Shown here: positions 1 through 7,599 of the stretch, piece after piece | Numbering within the stretch: the first letter of the stretch is position 1 | How the letters are laid out: every line of letters starts with the position of its first letter | NCBI RefSeq assembly: GCF_003667705.1 | Contig: NZ_CP033019.1 | Coordinates: 4,526,001-4,590,000, forward strand | DNA length: 64,000 bases | Reading direction: 5' to 3' | From: Janthinobacterium agaricidamnosum | GTDB taxonomy: Bacteria > Pseudomonadota > Gammaproteobacteria > Burkholderiales > Burkholderiaceae_D | Position numbers and translations under genes: made by a program | Notes under the pieces: generated by a model | Seen by the model: only the letters and a program-made list of their open reading frames with translations | Told to the model about the DNA's origin: nothing | Database searches by the model: none

Positions 1-249
1 TTCATCCTCGATATTCCCGTGCAGCTGACGGTCGAACTGGGCCGCACCAAGATCGCCATCAAGAACCTGCTGCAACTGGCGCAGGGTTCCGTGGTCGAGC
101 TCGACGGCCTGGCCGGCGAACCGATGGACGTGCTGGTCAACGGCTGCCTGATCGCCCAGGGCGAAGTGGTGGTGGTCAATGACAAGTTCGGCATCCGCCT
201 GACCGACATCATCACGCCTTCCGAACGCATCCGAAAATTGAATAAATGA
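1..249 (+). CDS. fliN: Flagellar motor switch protein FliN, C-terminal part (5' end outside window)
   Basis: The reading frame is open from the first base, giving 82 residues and then TGA. FliN is the SpoA/surface-presentation subunit of the flagellar C-ring, which sets rotation direction and helps dock export cargo. The visible part is the typical SpoA fold: it begins FILDIPVQLTVELG, contains LDGLAGEPMDVLVNG and GEVVVVNDKFGIRLTDI, and ends SERIRKLNK. These are standard C-terminal FliN signatures. A GTG at 19 lies inside the domain and is not the start. The stop overlaps the fliO start as ATGA, so the genes are probably translationally coupled. The following fliOPQR order supports the identity. 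Confidence 0.95.
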   Translation, partial: FILDIPVQLTVELGRTKIAIKNLLQLAQGSVVELDGLAGEPMDVLVNGCLIAQGEVVVVNDKFGIRLTDIITPSERIRKLNK

Positions 250-824
250 AGCCTGGCCTGTTGATTTCCACCGTGCTGCCGCTCCTGGCGGCATGCAGCA
301 TTGCCCACGCGGAACCGGCAGCCGCGTCGGCGCCGGCGGCCAGCGCCGCCAGCGCTTCCGTCGCGGCAGCAAGCGTGACACCGCCCGTTGCCGCAGCAAC
401 GGTGCCGGCCACCTCGCCTGCCGCCGCCCTGCCCGCCATGCCGGCGGGTGCGCCCATGACGATGGCGCCGACAAGCTCGGCCGGCAGCCTGCTGCAAACC
501 ATCTTCGCGCTGATGTTCGTGCTGGCCCTGCTGATCGGCCTGGCCTGGTTCATGAAACGCTATGGCCCCAAGGTCATGGGCGGCAACAACAAGATGCGCG
601 TCGTCAGCTCGCTCAACCTGGGCGGACGCGAACGCATCGTCCTCGTCGAAGTGGCCGACCAGTGGATCGTCGTCGGCGCCTCGCCCGGCAGGATCAACGC
701 GCTGGCCACCATGCCGCGCCAGGAAGGCGAGTTGCCGCAACTGGCGACGGCGCAAAACGGCCCTGCGGCCGCCAATTTTTCCGAGTGGCTGAAACAGACC
801 ATCGAAAAACGCAATGGGAAATAA
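246..824 (+). CDS. fliO: Flagellar biosynthesis protein FliO
   Basis: This 192-residue protein is the assembly factor that stabilises FliP in the flagellar export gate. It starts with a hydrophobic signal-like segment (residues 1-22). An LAAC at 14-17 looks like a lipobox, so lipidation is possible but unproven. A long Ala/Pro-rich stretch follows, then one membrane helix (about residues 82-104) and a cytoplasmic FliO domain with [10 protein letters not shown] and [18 protein letters not shown], which are typical of the family. Its start overlaps the fliN stop, and its end overlaps the fliP start by 11 bases. The low-complexity periplasmic part is longer than in enterobacterial FliO. Confidence 0.93.
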   Translation: MKPGLLISTVLPLLAACSIAHAEPAAASAPAASAASASVAAASVTPPVAAATVPATSPAAALPAMPAGAPMTMAPTSSAGSLLQTIFALMFVLALLIGLAWFMKRYGPKVMGGNNKMRVVSSLNLGGRERIVLVEVADQWIVVGASPGRINALATMPRQEGELPQLATAQNGPAAANFSEWLKQTIEKRNGK

Positions 825-1590
825 GCAGCAGATGGCGTGGTCCACCTTGAAGACTCCCCTGACCTGGCTGCTGGCGGCCGCCGCTCTGGCCTTGCCGCTG
901 TGGGCGCTGGCCGAACCGGGCATCCCGGCCTTCAACAGCACGCCGGCGCCGGGCGGCGGCCAGAATTACTCGCTGCCGGTGCAGACGCTCATCCTGATGA
1001 CGTCGCTCACCTTCCTGCCGGCGGCCCTCTTGATGATGACCTGCTTTACGCGCATCATCATCGTGTTGTCCCTGCTGCGCCAGGCCATCGGCACGCAATC
1101 GGCGCCGCCGAACCAGGTGCTGGTGGGGCTGGCCCTGTTTTTGACCCTGTTCGTCATGGGCCCCGTGTTCGACAAGATCTATACGGATGCGTATCAACCG
1201 TATCAGGAAAACAAGATCAGCATGCAGCAGGCGATGGACAAGGGCGTCGATCCCCTGAAAACCTTCATGCTCAAGCAGACGCGCCAGGCCGACCTGGCCC
1301 TGTTCGCCAAGATGTCGCGCTCGGCGGCCCTGCAAGGCCCGGAAGACGTGCCGCTGCGCATCCTCGTGCCCGCCTTCGTCACCAGCGAACTGAAGACGGC
1401 GTTCCAGATCGGCTTTGCCATCTTCATCCCGTTTCTGATCATCGACATGGTGGTCGCCAGCGTGCTGATGTCGATGGGGATGATGATGATGTCGCCGGCG
1501 ACGATCTCGCTGCCGTTCAAGCTGATGCTGTTCGTGCTCGTCGACGGCTGGCAGTTGCTGCTGGGCTCGCTGTCCCAGAGTTTTTACTAG
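814..1590 (+). CDS. fliP: Flagellar export gate protein FliP
   Basis: FliP (258 residues) forms the pentameric core of the type III export gate in the inner membrane. A signal peptide at about residues 15-33 ([15 protein letters not shown]) is followed by the conserved FliP body: [49 protein letters not shown] and the C-terminal [21 protein letters not shown] methionine-rich loop (MGMMMMSP), typical of the gate constriction, is present. The ATG at 814 lies inside the end of fliO. Length and motifs match the family, and the protein is complete. Confidence 0.97.
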   Translation: MGNKQQMAWSTLKTPLTWLLAAAALALPLWALAEPGIPAFNSTPAPGGGQNYSLPVQTLILMTSLTFLPAALLMMTCFTRIIIVLSLLRQAIGTQSAPPNQVLVGLALFLTLFVMGPVFDKIYTDAYQPYQENKISMQQAMDKGVDPLKTFMLKQTRQADLALFAKMSRSAALQGPEDVPLRILVPAFVTSELKTAFQIGFAIFIPFLIIDMVVASVLMSMGMMMMSPATISLPFKLMLFVLVDGWQLLLGSLSQSFY

Positions 1591-1600
1591 GGGAAGTACG

Positions 1601-1870
1601 ATGACACCCGAAAGCGTCATGACCTTGGGCCGCCATGCGATGGAAATCACCCTGATGGTGGCCGCGCCCATGCTGCTCGTCGCCCTCATCATCGGCTTGA
1701 TCGTCAGTATCTTCCAGGCGGCCACGCAGATCAACGAGGCGACCCTGTCCTTCATCCCCAAGCTGGTCGGCATCTTCGTCGCCATCGTCGTGGCCGGCCC
1801 TTGGATGCTGTCCGTCATGCTCGACTACATGCGCCAGGTGTTCACGGGCATCCCGAACCTGGTCGGCTAG
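1601..1870 (+). CDS. fliQ: Flagellar export gate protein FliQ
   Basis: This is an 89-residue, two-helix membrane protein that packs around FliP/FliR in the export gate. It has the family features: MTPESVMTLGRHAMEITL at the N-terminus, the first hairpin helix AAPMLLVALIIGLIVSIFQAA, then TQINEATLSFIPKL and the second helix. A GGGGAAG Shine-Dalgarno sequence sits just before the ATG, 10 bases after the fliP stop. The length is exactly that of the family. Confidence 0.97.
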   Translation: MTPESVMTLGRHAMEITLMVAAPMLLVALIIGLIVSIFQAATQINEATLSFIPKLVGIFVAIVVAGPWMLSVMLDYMRQVFTGIPNLVG

Positions 1871-1886
1871 TGCAGCGATTGTTGCC

Positions 1887-2747
1887 ATGCTGACCCTGTC
1901 GAGCATCGAACTGAACACGTGGATCGCAGCACTGCTGTGGCCGCTTAGCCGCATCCTCGGCCTGATCGCGGCCGCCCCCCTGTTCGGCAACGCGGCCGTG
2001 CCGGCCACCGTGAAGGTGACCCTGGGCGCGCTGCTGGCCATGATCATCGCCCCCACCGTGCCGGCCTTGCCTGCCATCAACCCGATGTCCCTGCCCGGCC
2101 TGCTGATCCTCACGCAAGAGATGCTGGTCGGGCTGGCCATGGGCTTTTCCATCCGCATCGTGTTTTCCGCCATCGAAATGGCCGGTGAACTCAGCAGTCT
2201 GACCATGGGCCTGGGCTTCGCCTCGTTCTTCGATCCGCAAACCAAGGGCAGGTCGTCCGCCATCAGCCAGTTCCTCGTCATGCTGGCCACCTTGATGTTT
2301 TTGACCGTCAACGGCCATCTGGTCTTGCTGGCGGCGCTGGCGGAAAGCTTCGTCAGCCTGCCGATTTCATCGAGTCCCATCAGCGGCGGCGGTTTCCAGC
2401 AATTGGCGGCCTGGGGCGGGGAAATCTTCCGTTCCGGCCTGCAAATTTCGCTGCCCATCATCGCCGCCCTGCTGCTGACCAACGTGGCGCTGGGCATCTT
2501 GACGCGGGCCGCGCCGCAGCTGAACATTTTCGGTATCGGTTTCCCCGTCACCCTGGGCGTGGGCTTGCTGGTGATCGGCATGGTCCTGCCCTATCTGGCC
2601 ACGCCGTTCCAGAACATGTTCCTGCGCGGCATAGAAACGGCGCGCTTGCTGCCGCGCGGCTTTGCCACGCGCGACCGGCCGCCGCCGCCGGCGCCGCCGC
2701 ATCCCCTGCGCCCGGCAGCGCCGACGCCGCTGCCGCCCGCGCGCTGA
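1887..2747 (+). CDS. fliR: Flagellar export gate protein FliR
   Basis: FliR (286 residues) is the single-copy subunit that closes the FliP5Q4R1 gate and contacts FlhB. Several membrane helices are visible, with MEMAGELSSLTMGLGFASFFDP-type core motifs (EMAGELSSL, GFASFFDPQ) and the usual LPYLATPFQNMF near the end. The last 25 or so residues are a proline/arginine-rich tail (RDRPPPPAPPHP onward) not found in compact FliR proteins. Its TGA directly abuts the stop of the convergent argO gene with no base between. It is the last gene of the fliNOPQR run. Confidence 0.95.
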   Translation: MLTLSSIELNTWIAALLWPLSRILGLIAAAPLFGNAAVPATVKVTLGALLAMIIAPTVPALPAINPMSLPGLLILTQEMLVGLAMGFSIRIVFSAIEMAGELSSLTMGLGFASFFDPQTKGRSSAISQFLVMLATLMFLTVNGHLVLLAALAESFVSLPISSSPISGGGFQQLAAWGGEIFRSGLQISLPIIAALLLTNVALGILTRAAPQLNIFGIGFPVTLGVGLLVIGMVLPYLATPFQNMFLRGIETARLLPRGFATRDRPPPPAPPHPLRPAAPTPLPPAR

Positions 2748-3401
2748 TCAGGGCTGCCAGCCCAGCGCGTGGCGCAACAGCAGCGCCGACAACACGAACA
2801 TGGTCACGCCGATCAAGCCATCGAGCACTTGCCAGGCCCGGGGCCGCGCAAACCACGGCGCCAGCCAGCGCGCGCCATAGCCCAACGATGCAAACCACAG
2901 CAGGCTGGCCGCGCTGGCGCCGGCGATGAAGCAGCCACGCAGCGCGCCCGGTTGCTGGGCGCCGATGCTTCCCACCAGCAAGACCGTATCGAGATAGACA
3001 TGGGGATTGAGCAAGGTAAATGCGGCCGCCTGGGCCAGGATGGCGCCCAGCGCCAGCCCGGCACCGCCTTCGGCCGCGCGCAGCTGCTGCGGCCGGCGCG
3101 CGCGCCGCAGCGCTTGCCAACCGTAGACGGCCAGGAAAACGGCGCCGCCCAATGCCAGCGCGCTGGCCAGCAAGGGGCGCTGCCCCAGCGCATGGGCCAT
3201 GCCCAACACGCCGGCGGCAATCAGGGCCGCGTCGGCCAGCGCGCAAAACAGCACGATGGCGCCCACATGTTCGCGGCGCAAGCCTTGCCGCAAGACAAAG
3301 GCATTTTGCGAGCCGATGGCAACGATGAGTCCCAGGCCCAGGGTCAAGCCCTGGAGAAAGACGGAAAAAACGAGTGGGGTGGTGGCGGTCGAAAGTGTCA
3401 T
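2748..3401 (-). CDS. argO: LysE/ArgO-family amino-acid exporter
   Basis: This six-helix inner-membrane exporter (217 residues from the ATG at 3401) most likely exports L-arginine or lysine analogues. The family signature is clear: FLQGLTLGLGLIVAIGSQNAFVLRQGL at the N-terminus, FCALADAALIAAGVLG, and LNPHVYLDTVLLVGSIGAQ in the middle. A GTG at 3425 would add eight residues (MCGWQDRC) that are not typical, so I prefer the ATG. It is divergent from argP, the classic arrangement in which ArgP activates the exporter when basic amino acids are in excess. Substrate is inferred from family and neighbour. Confidence 0.88.
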   Translation of the reverse strand: MTLSTATTPLVFSVFLQGLTLGLGLIVAIGSQNAFVLRQGLRREHVGAIVLFCALADAALIAAGVLGMAHALGQRPLLASALALGGAVFLAVYGWQALRRARRPQQLRAAEGGAGLALGAILAQAAAFTLLNPHVYLDTVLLVGSIGAQQPGALRGCFIAGASAASLLWFASLGYGARWLAPWFARPRAWQVLDGLIGVTMFVLSALLLRHALGWQP

Positions 3402-3443
3402 GCAGCGATCTTGCCAGCCGCACACAATGAAGGCAAACTACCT

Positions 3444-3455
3444 TTACTGCAGTAA
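3444..3455. promoter_or_regulatory. Palindrome in the argO-argP divergent promoter region
   Basis: A perfect 12-base palindrome TTACTGCAGTAA lies in the 73-base gap between the divergent argO and argP starts. LysR-type regulators such as ArgP bind dyads of the T-N11-A kind in this position. Assignment as the ArgP site is inference. Confidence 0.4.
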
Positions 3456-3474
3456 GTTAAGGAAAACTTCATTC

Positions 3475-4377
3475 ATGCTCGATTATGCCGCCCTCGCCGC
3501 CCTGGCCGCCGTCCTCCGCGAAGGCAGTTTCGAGCGCGCCGCACGCGCCTTGCACGTGACGCCATCGGCCATTTCGCAGCGCATCCGCCTGCTGGAAGAG
3601 CGCGTCGGCTGCGCGCTGGTGATACGCGACCAGCCCTGCCGCGCCACGGAAACGGGCCGGCGCCTGTGCCAGCACGTGGACCAGGTGCAGCTGCTCGAAC
3701 AGGATTTGCAGGGCACCTTGCCGGCGCTGGCGCAGACAGCACTGGGCGTGTCGCGCGCCAGCGTGCCCGTCGCCGTGAATGCCGACAGCCTGGCCACCTG
3801 GCTGACGCCCGCCATCGCCGCCTTTGCGGCCGGGCACCCGGTGCTGCTGCAAGTGGCCGTCGACGACCAGGACCATACGGCCGAATGGCTGCGCAGCGGC
3901 GCCGTGCTGGCCGCCGTCAGCGCCACGGCCCGGCCCGCATCGGGCTGCAACAGCCGCCCGCTGGGCGCCATGCGCTACCTGGCCGCCGCCAGTCCCGCCT
4001 TCCTGCAGCGCTATTTTGCCCACGGCGTCGGCGCCGCCAGCCTGGCGCTGGCACCCAGCCTCGTCTTCAATGCCAAGGACGAACTGCAGGCGCGCTGGGT
4101 GCGGCGCCTGTGCCACCGGCACGTGGAACTGCCGCGCCATGCCCTGCCTTCGTCGCATGCCTTCGTCACGGCCGCCCTGGCCGGCATGGGCTGGGGCTTG
4201 CACCCGCAGGCGCTGATCCAGCCGCATATTGACAATGGCAGCCTGGTCGAACTGCTGCCGGATACCCCGCTCGATGTCGCCCTGTACTGGCATACGGCGC
4301 GCGCCGCCTCCGGCCTGCTCGACGGCTTGAGCGCAGCCATCGTGGCCGCCGCCCGCACGGCCCTGCTGCCGCCCTGA
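3475..4377 (+). CDS. argP: LysR-family regulator ArgP (IciA)
   Basis: This 300-residue LysR-type regulator activates the arginine/lysine exporter in response to basic amino acids. The N-terminal winged helix (residues 1-60) reads MLDYAALAALAAVLREGSFE, then AARALHVTPSAISQRIRLLEERVG, which is the ArgP/IciA form. The effector domain ends with the typical GMGWGLHPQALI and LVELLPDTPLDVALYWH. The reading frame is open far upstream, but the ATG at 3475 begins the conserved domain and sits in the divergent promoter gap. Length matches E. coli ArgP. It converges on the MFS gene 9 bases downstream. Confidence 0.93.
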   Translation: MLDYAALAALAAVLREGSFERAARALHVTPSAISQRIRLLEERVGCALVIRDQPCRATETGRRLCQHVDQVQLLEQDLQGTLPALAQTALGVSRASVPVAVNADSLATWLTPAIAAFAAGHPVLLQVAVDDQDHTAEWLRSGAVLAAVSATARPASGCNSRPLGAMRYLAAASPAFLQRYFAHGVGAASLALAPSLVFNAKDELQARWVRRLCHRHVELPRHALPSSHAFVTAALAGMGWGLHPQALIQPHIDNGSLVELLPDTPLDVALYWHTARAASGLLDGLSAAIVAAARTALLPP

Positions 4378-4386
4378 CGGGCCGCC

Positions 4387-5646
4387 TCAATGCTGGTCGC
4401 TGCTGAATGCGAAGCGCCGGCGCCGCAGGTCGACGTTCAGGCGCAACTGGTGATGTTTGACCAGGTAGCGCACGCCGACGACGGCGGCCGCCAGGCCCGA
4501 CAGGGCGGCGATGCCCAGCGCCCAGCGCGGGCCGAAGGTGTCGGCCACCCAGCCCACGATGGGCGCGCCCAGCGGCGTGCCGCCTGCCGAGATCGCCAAA
4601 AGGATGGCCATCACGCGGCCCCGCATGGCGGGCGCCGTCGACAGTTGCACGCTGCTGTTGACGCTGGTGGTAAACGTTTGCGCGGCGATGCCGATGACCA
4701 CCAGCATCATGCCGAACAGCCAGTAATTGGGCATCACGGCGGCCAGCGCGCAGGCCAGCCCGAACAGCGCGGCCGCCCCCAGCAGCAGGGCCAGCGTCGG
4801 CTGGCCGCGCCCCGCCGCCAGCAGGGCGCCGGCCACGGAGCCGCATGCCATCACGGAGCTGAGCACGCCATACTGGCCGGCGCCCGCATGGAAGGCCGTC
4901 ACGGACATGGTCGAGAGGAAAATCGGGAAGTTCAGGCCGAAGGTGCCGATCAGAAACAGCATCAGCAGGATGGCCATCAGGTCGGGCCGCTGGCGCACGT
5001 AGCGGAAACCCTCGCCGAGGCTGGCGCGCGTGGCCTTGACGCGCGGCGCATGGCGCAGCAGTTCTACGCGCAGCAGCAACAGCGAACCGATCACGGCGGC
5101 AAAACTGACGGCGTTGATGATGAAGACCCAGCCGCTGCCGACGCTGCTGATCAGCAAGCCGGCGACGGCAGGACCCAGCATGCGCGCCGCATTGAACGAG
5201 GTGGAGTTAAGCGCCACGGCGTTCGTCAGATCTTCCTCGCCGACGATTTCAGCCACGAAAGTCTGGCGCACGGGCGAATCGAAGGCCGTCACGCAGCCCA
5301 GCAGGAAAGCAAACACATACACATGCCACAGTTCTACCAGGCCGCTGATGCACAATATCCCGAGTCCCAGCGCCAGCAAGCCCATGGCCGCCTGCGTGCA
5401 CAGCAGCAATTTCCTGCGGTCGAGCAGGTCGGCCGCCATGCCCGTCAGGGGCAGCAACAGCAGTTGCGGGCCGAATTGCAAGGCCATGACGATGCCGACG
5501 GCGCTGGCATTGTGCTGCGTCAATTCGCTCAGCACCAGCCAATCCTGCGCCGTGCGCTGCATCCACGTGCCGATATTCGACACGAGGGCGCCGCCGGCCC
5601 AGATACGGTAATTGGGAATGCGTAGCGAACGGAATGTGTTGTTCAT
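4387..5646 (-). CDS. MFS exporter (MFS_3/EntS-like family)
   Basis: This 419-residue major-facilitator protein has twelve predicted helices. It opens NYRIWAGGALVSNIGTWMQ, the hallmark of the MFS_3/transmembrane-effector subgroup. Other features are AADLLDRRKLLL after helix 2, FDSPVRQTFVAEIVGEEDL between helices 4 and 5, and MRGRVMAILLAISAGGTPLG in the C-terminal half. Such proteins usually export siderophores or drugs. It lies 48 bases downstream of a MarR regulator on the same strand, so the two probably form an operon induced by a small molecule. The substrate cannot be read from the sequence. Confidence 0.85.
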   Translation of the reverse strand: MNNTFRSLRIPNYRIWAGGALVSNIGTWMQRTAQDWLVLSELTQHNASAVGIVMALQFGPQLLLLPLTGMAADLLDRRKLLLCTQAAMGLLALGLGILCISGLVELWHVYVFAFLLGCVTAFDSPVRQTFVAEIVGEEDLTNAVALNSTSFNAARMLGPAVAGLLISSVGSGWVFIINAVSFAAVIGSLLLLRVELLRHAPRVKATRASLGEGFRYVRQRPDLMAILLMLFLIGTFGLNFPIFLSTMSVTAFHAGAGQYGVLSSVMACGSVAGALLAAGRGQPTLALLLGAAALFGLACALAAVMPNYWLFGMMLVVIGIAAQTFTTSVNSSVQLSTAPAMRGRVMAILLAISAGGTPLGAPIVGWVADTFGPRWALGIAALSGLAAAVVGVRYLVKHHQLRLNVDLRRRRFAFSSDQH

Positions 5647-5694
5647 CTGGGCGTGCGGGCTCCTTGCCGGGGTCGTGGTGAAAAATTCAGCGGA

Positions 5695-6138
5695 TCACTC
5701 CGCCAAGCGTTTGAGTAAGGCCACCGCCTTGTCGAGCTCGGTGACTTCGGCCGGCGTGAGCCGGGTTTCGATGGTGCGCGCCAGCCAGTCTTCGCGTGCG
5801 GCGCGGCTCGCCGCGATCCAGGCGCGGCAGCTGTCCGTCAGGGTCAATAGCGTCTGCCGACCATCGAGCGGGTCGGGCGACCCCGTCACCATCCGCGCTT
5901 GCGTCAAGGCTTGCACGGTGGCGGCCATGGACTGGGGCCGCATGCCTTCGGCGCGCGCCAGGCTGCTGGCGGTGGCGGGGCCGTCGCGCTCGAGACGGCT
6001 GAGCACGGACGCCTGCGACATGCTGACGTCCCCCAGGTACGCCTCTTCGCGCAGGCGGCGGCGCAATTTGCCGACCAGGATGCGCAATTCGCCGGCCAGT
6101 TGCAGAACTTGTTCGTGGTCTTCTTGCGCGGTGGTCAT
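5695..6138 (-). CDS. MarR-family transcriptional regulator
   Basis: This 147-residue winged-helix regulator begins MTTAQEDHEQVLQLAGELR. The recognition region is SQASVLSRLERDGPATASSLAR followed by EGMRPQSMAATVQALTQ, with the wing DGRQTLLTLTDSCRAW; this layout is typical of MarR. An upstream methionine at 6159 would add seven residues (MIHHTAT), but the ATG at 6138 fits the family better. It precedes and probably controls the MFS exporter gene. Nested inverted repeats immediately upstream (6177-6212) are the likely autoregulatory operator. Confidence 0.9.
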   Translation of the reverse strand: MTTAQEDHEQVLQLAGELRILVGKLRRRLREEAYLGDVSMSQASVLSRLERDGPATASSLARAEGMRPQSMAATVQALTQARMVTGSPDPLDGRQTLLTLTDSCRAWIAASRAAREDWLARTIETRLTPAEVTELDKAVALLKRLAE

Positions 6139-6176
6139 GGTGGCCGTGTGGTGTATCAACGGACTCCACTATAACA

Positions 6177-6212
6177 TATATGCAGTTAGACTGCACAGTT
6201 TGCCTGCATATA
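6177..6212. promoter_or_regulatory. Nested inverted repeats upstream of marR (probable operator)
   Basis: Two overlapping dyads lie 38-75 bases upstream of the marR start. The outer pair is TATATGCAG (6177-6185) and CTGCATATA (6204-6212). The inner pair is TGCAGT (6181-6186) and ACTGCA (6190-6195). Perfect arms of this size in an AT-rich stretch are typical of MarR operators. Binding is inferred, not shown. Confidence 0.55.
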
Positions 6213-6238
6213 TTGCCAGAACAGCCAGATTCCGCGCG

Positions 6239-6279
6239 CAAAAAAGCCGGGGCGGGAGATGCACTCCCTGCCCCGGCTT
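6239..6279 (-). terminator. Rho-independent terminator of the flg operon
   Basis: Read on the minus strand, the arm AAGCCGGGGC (6279-6270) pairs with GCCCCGGCTT (6253-6244), followed by a run of six T (6245-6240). It sits 28 bases after the flgL stop and closes the flgB-flgL transcription unit. Confidence 0.88.
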
Positions 6280-6306
6280 GCCGGCCCATCCCGCGATGCC
6301 GGTGCG

Positions 6307-7548
6307 TCAGCTGATGTAATTGAACAGCGACAAGCCCGAGATCGAAGTGAACGATTTTTGCGCCGCCTGCAGGGTCACTTGCTGCTGGCTGAAGGTGGAA
6401 ATGGCTTTCACCATGTCCAGGTCTTGCAGGTCCGACAAGGTGGTGGCGTACTGGATGTCGAGATCGTCGCCGGCGCTGTCGAGGTAATCGAGTTCCTTCA
6501 TGCGGGAACCGACATCGGCGCGCACGGACAGCACATTGTCATAGGCCGTGTCGAGGATGTTGTGCGCGGCGTTCAAGCCGTTCGTCAGGCGCGCCTGGCC
6601 CGCATCGCCGCTGCCAGGCTGGCGCAGCACGCCGATCAGGTTTTTCACGGTGGTAAACAACGATTCCTTGGCGCTCGGCTCCAGGGTAAAGCTGTCCAGG
6701 TCGGCCGGCTTGCCCGTGATGTTCACTTGCTGGCCGTCGAAGGTGATGGCGTCGCCCGCCTTGTAGGGGATGGGCACGGCAGGATTGGGCACCGTCTGGC
6801 CCAGGGTGGCGTCGGTGACGGTATAGGTGGTGACGGCGTCCGTTCCCGTGCCCGTGACCTTGAAGTCGATCGAGTACTTGTGCCCCGTCAATGCCGACGG
6901 GTCCGTCACCGTGCCGCCCGAAATCACGCCCGAGCCGCCGCGCGTGAAGTTGGCGGTAGCGGCGGCCGTCGTGAACTTGCCGTTGCCCGTCAGGTTGTTT
7001 TCAAACACGGTGGCGCCGGAATCGCTGGTGGCCAGGTAGCGCGCCGAACCCACCTGCAATTCGCGCTGTCCCTGGTCGCCCACATAGCTGGCGCCCGTCG
7101 GCGTCTGGCTGAATGGCTGGGTCGTGGATTTGTAGCCGGAAAACAGGTAGCCGCCCGCGCCGTCGGCCGTATTCGCGATGCCCAGCAAGTCGGTCAGCCG
7201 GCCTTCCAGCTCCCTCGCCAGGGTATCGCGGTCGACATCCTTCAGGGAAGGGTTACCGGCCTTGAGCACCAGGTCCTTCACGTCGGCGATCAGCGAGGTG
7301 GTGCTGGCCAGCGCCAGCTCTTCCTGCGACAGGAAGTTCTTCGCATTCGAACGGTTCGTCACGAACTGGGTGTTGATCGATTGCGACTGCGTCACTTCCA
7401 GCGCGCGCGCCGAGGCGATCGGATCGTCGGCCGGCGTCAGGTTGCGGCGGTTCGACGACAGCTGCATCTGCGTACGGTTCAAGGCGCCCTGCAGATTGTT
7501 CAGCTGCGAGCTGCCCTGGTCATAAATCATTCGTGTGCTGATGCGCAT
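6307..7548 (-). CDS. flgL: Flagellar hook-filament junction protein FlgL (HAP3)
   Basis: FlgL (413 residues) joins the FlgK ring to the flagellin filament. The N-terminal flagellin-like helix starts MRISTRMIYDQGSSQLNNLQ, with NLTPADDPIASARALEV, and the C-terminal helix ends QKSFTSISGLSLFNYIS; both are diagnostic. The centre (about residues 160-300) is a variable outer domain. It holds a stretch beginning IPYKAGD with FDGQQVNITGKPADLDSF that recurs in related form in FlgK next door. FlgL of this length is longer than the roughly 300-residue enterobacterial form because of this insert. It is the last gene of the operon, 51 bases after flgK. Confidence 0.96.
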   Translation of the reverse strand: MRISTRMIYDQGSSQLNNLQGALNRTQMQLSSNRRNLTPADDPIASARALEVTQSQSINTQFVTNRSNAKNFLSQEELALASTTSLIADVKDLVLKAGNPSLKDVDRDTLARELEGRLTDLLGIANTADGAGGYLFSGYKSTTQPFSQTPTGASYVGDQGQRELQVGSARYLATSDSGATVFENNLTGNGKFTTAAATANFTRGGSGVISGGTVTDPSALTGHKYSIDFKVTGTGTDAVTTYTVTDATLGQTVPNPAVPIPYKAGDAITFDGQQVNITGKPADLDSFTLEPSAKESLFTTVKNLIGVLRQPGSGDAGQARLTNGLNAAHNILDTAYDNVLSVRADVGSRMKELDYLDSAGDDLDIQYATTLSDLQDLDMVKAISTFSQQQVTLQAAQKSFTSISGLSLFNYIS

Positions 7549-7599
7549 GATGCTGCCCTTCCAGAAAGCCGCCGCGCGCTATGTCGCGGCAAAAATTGA

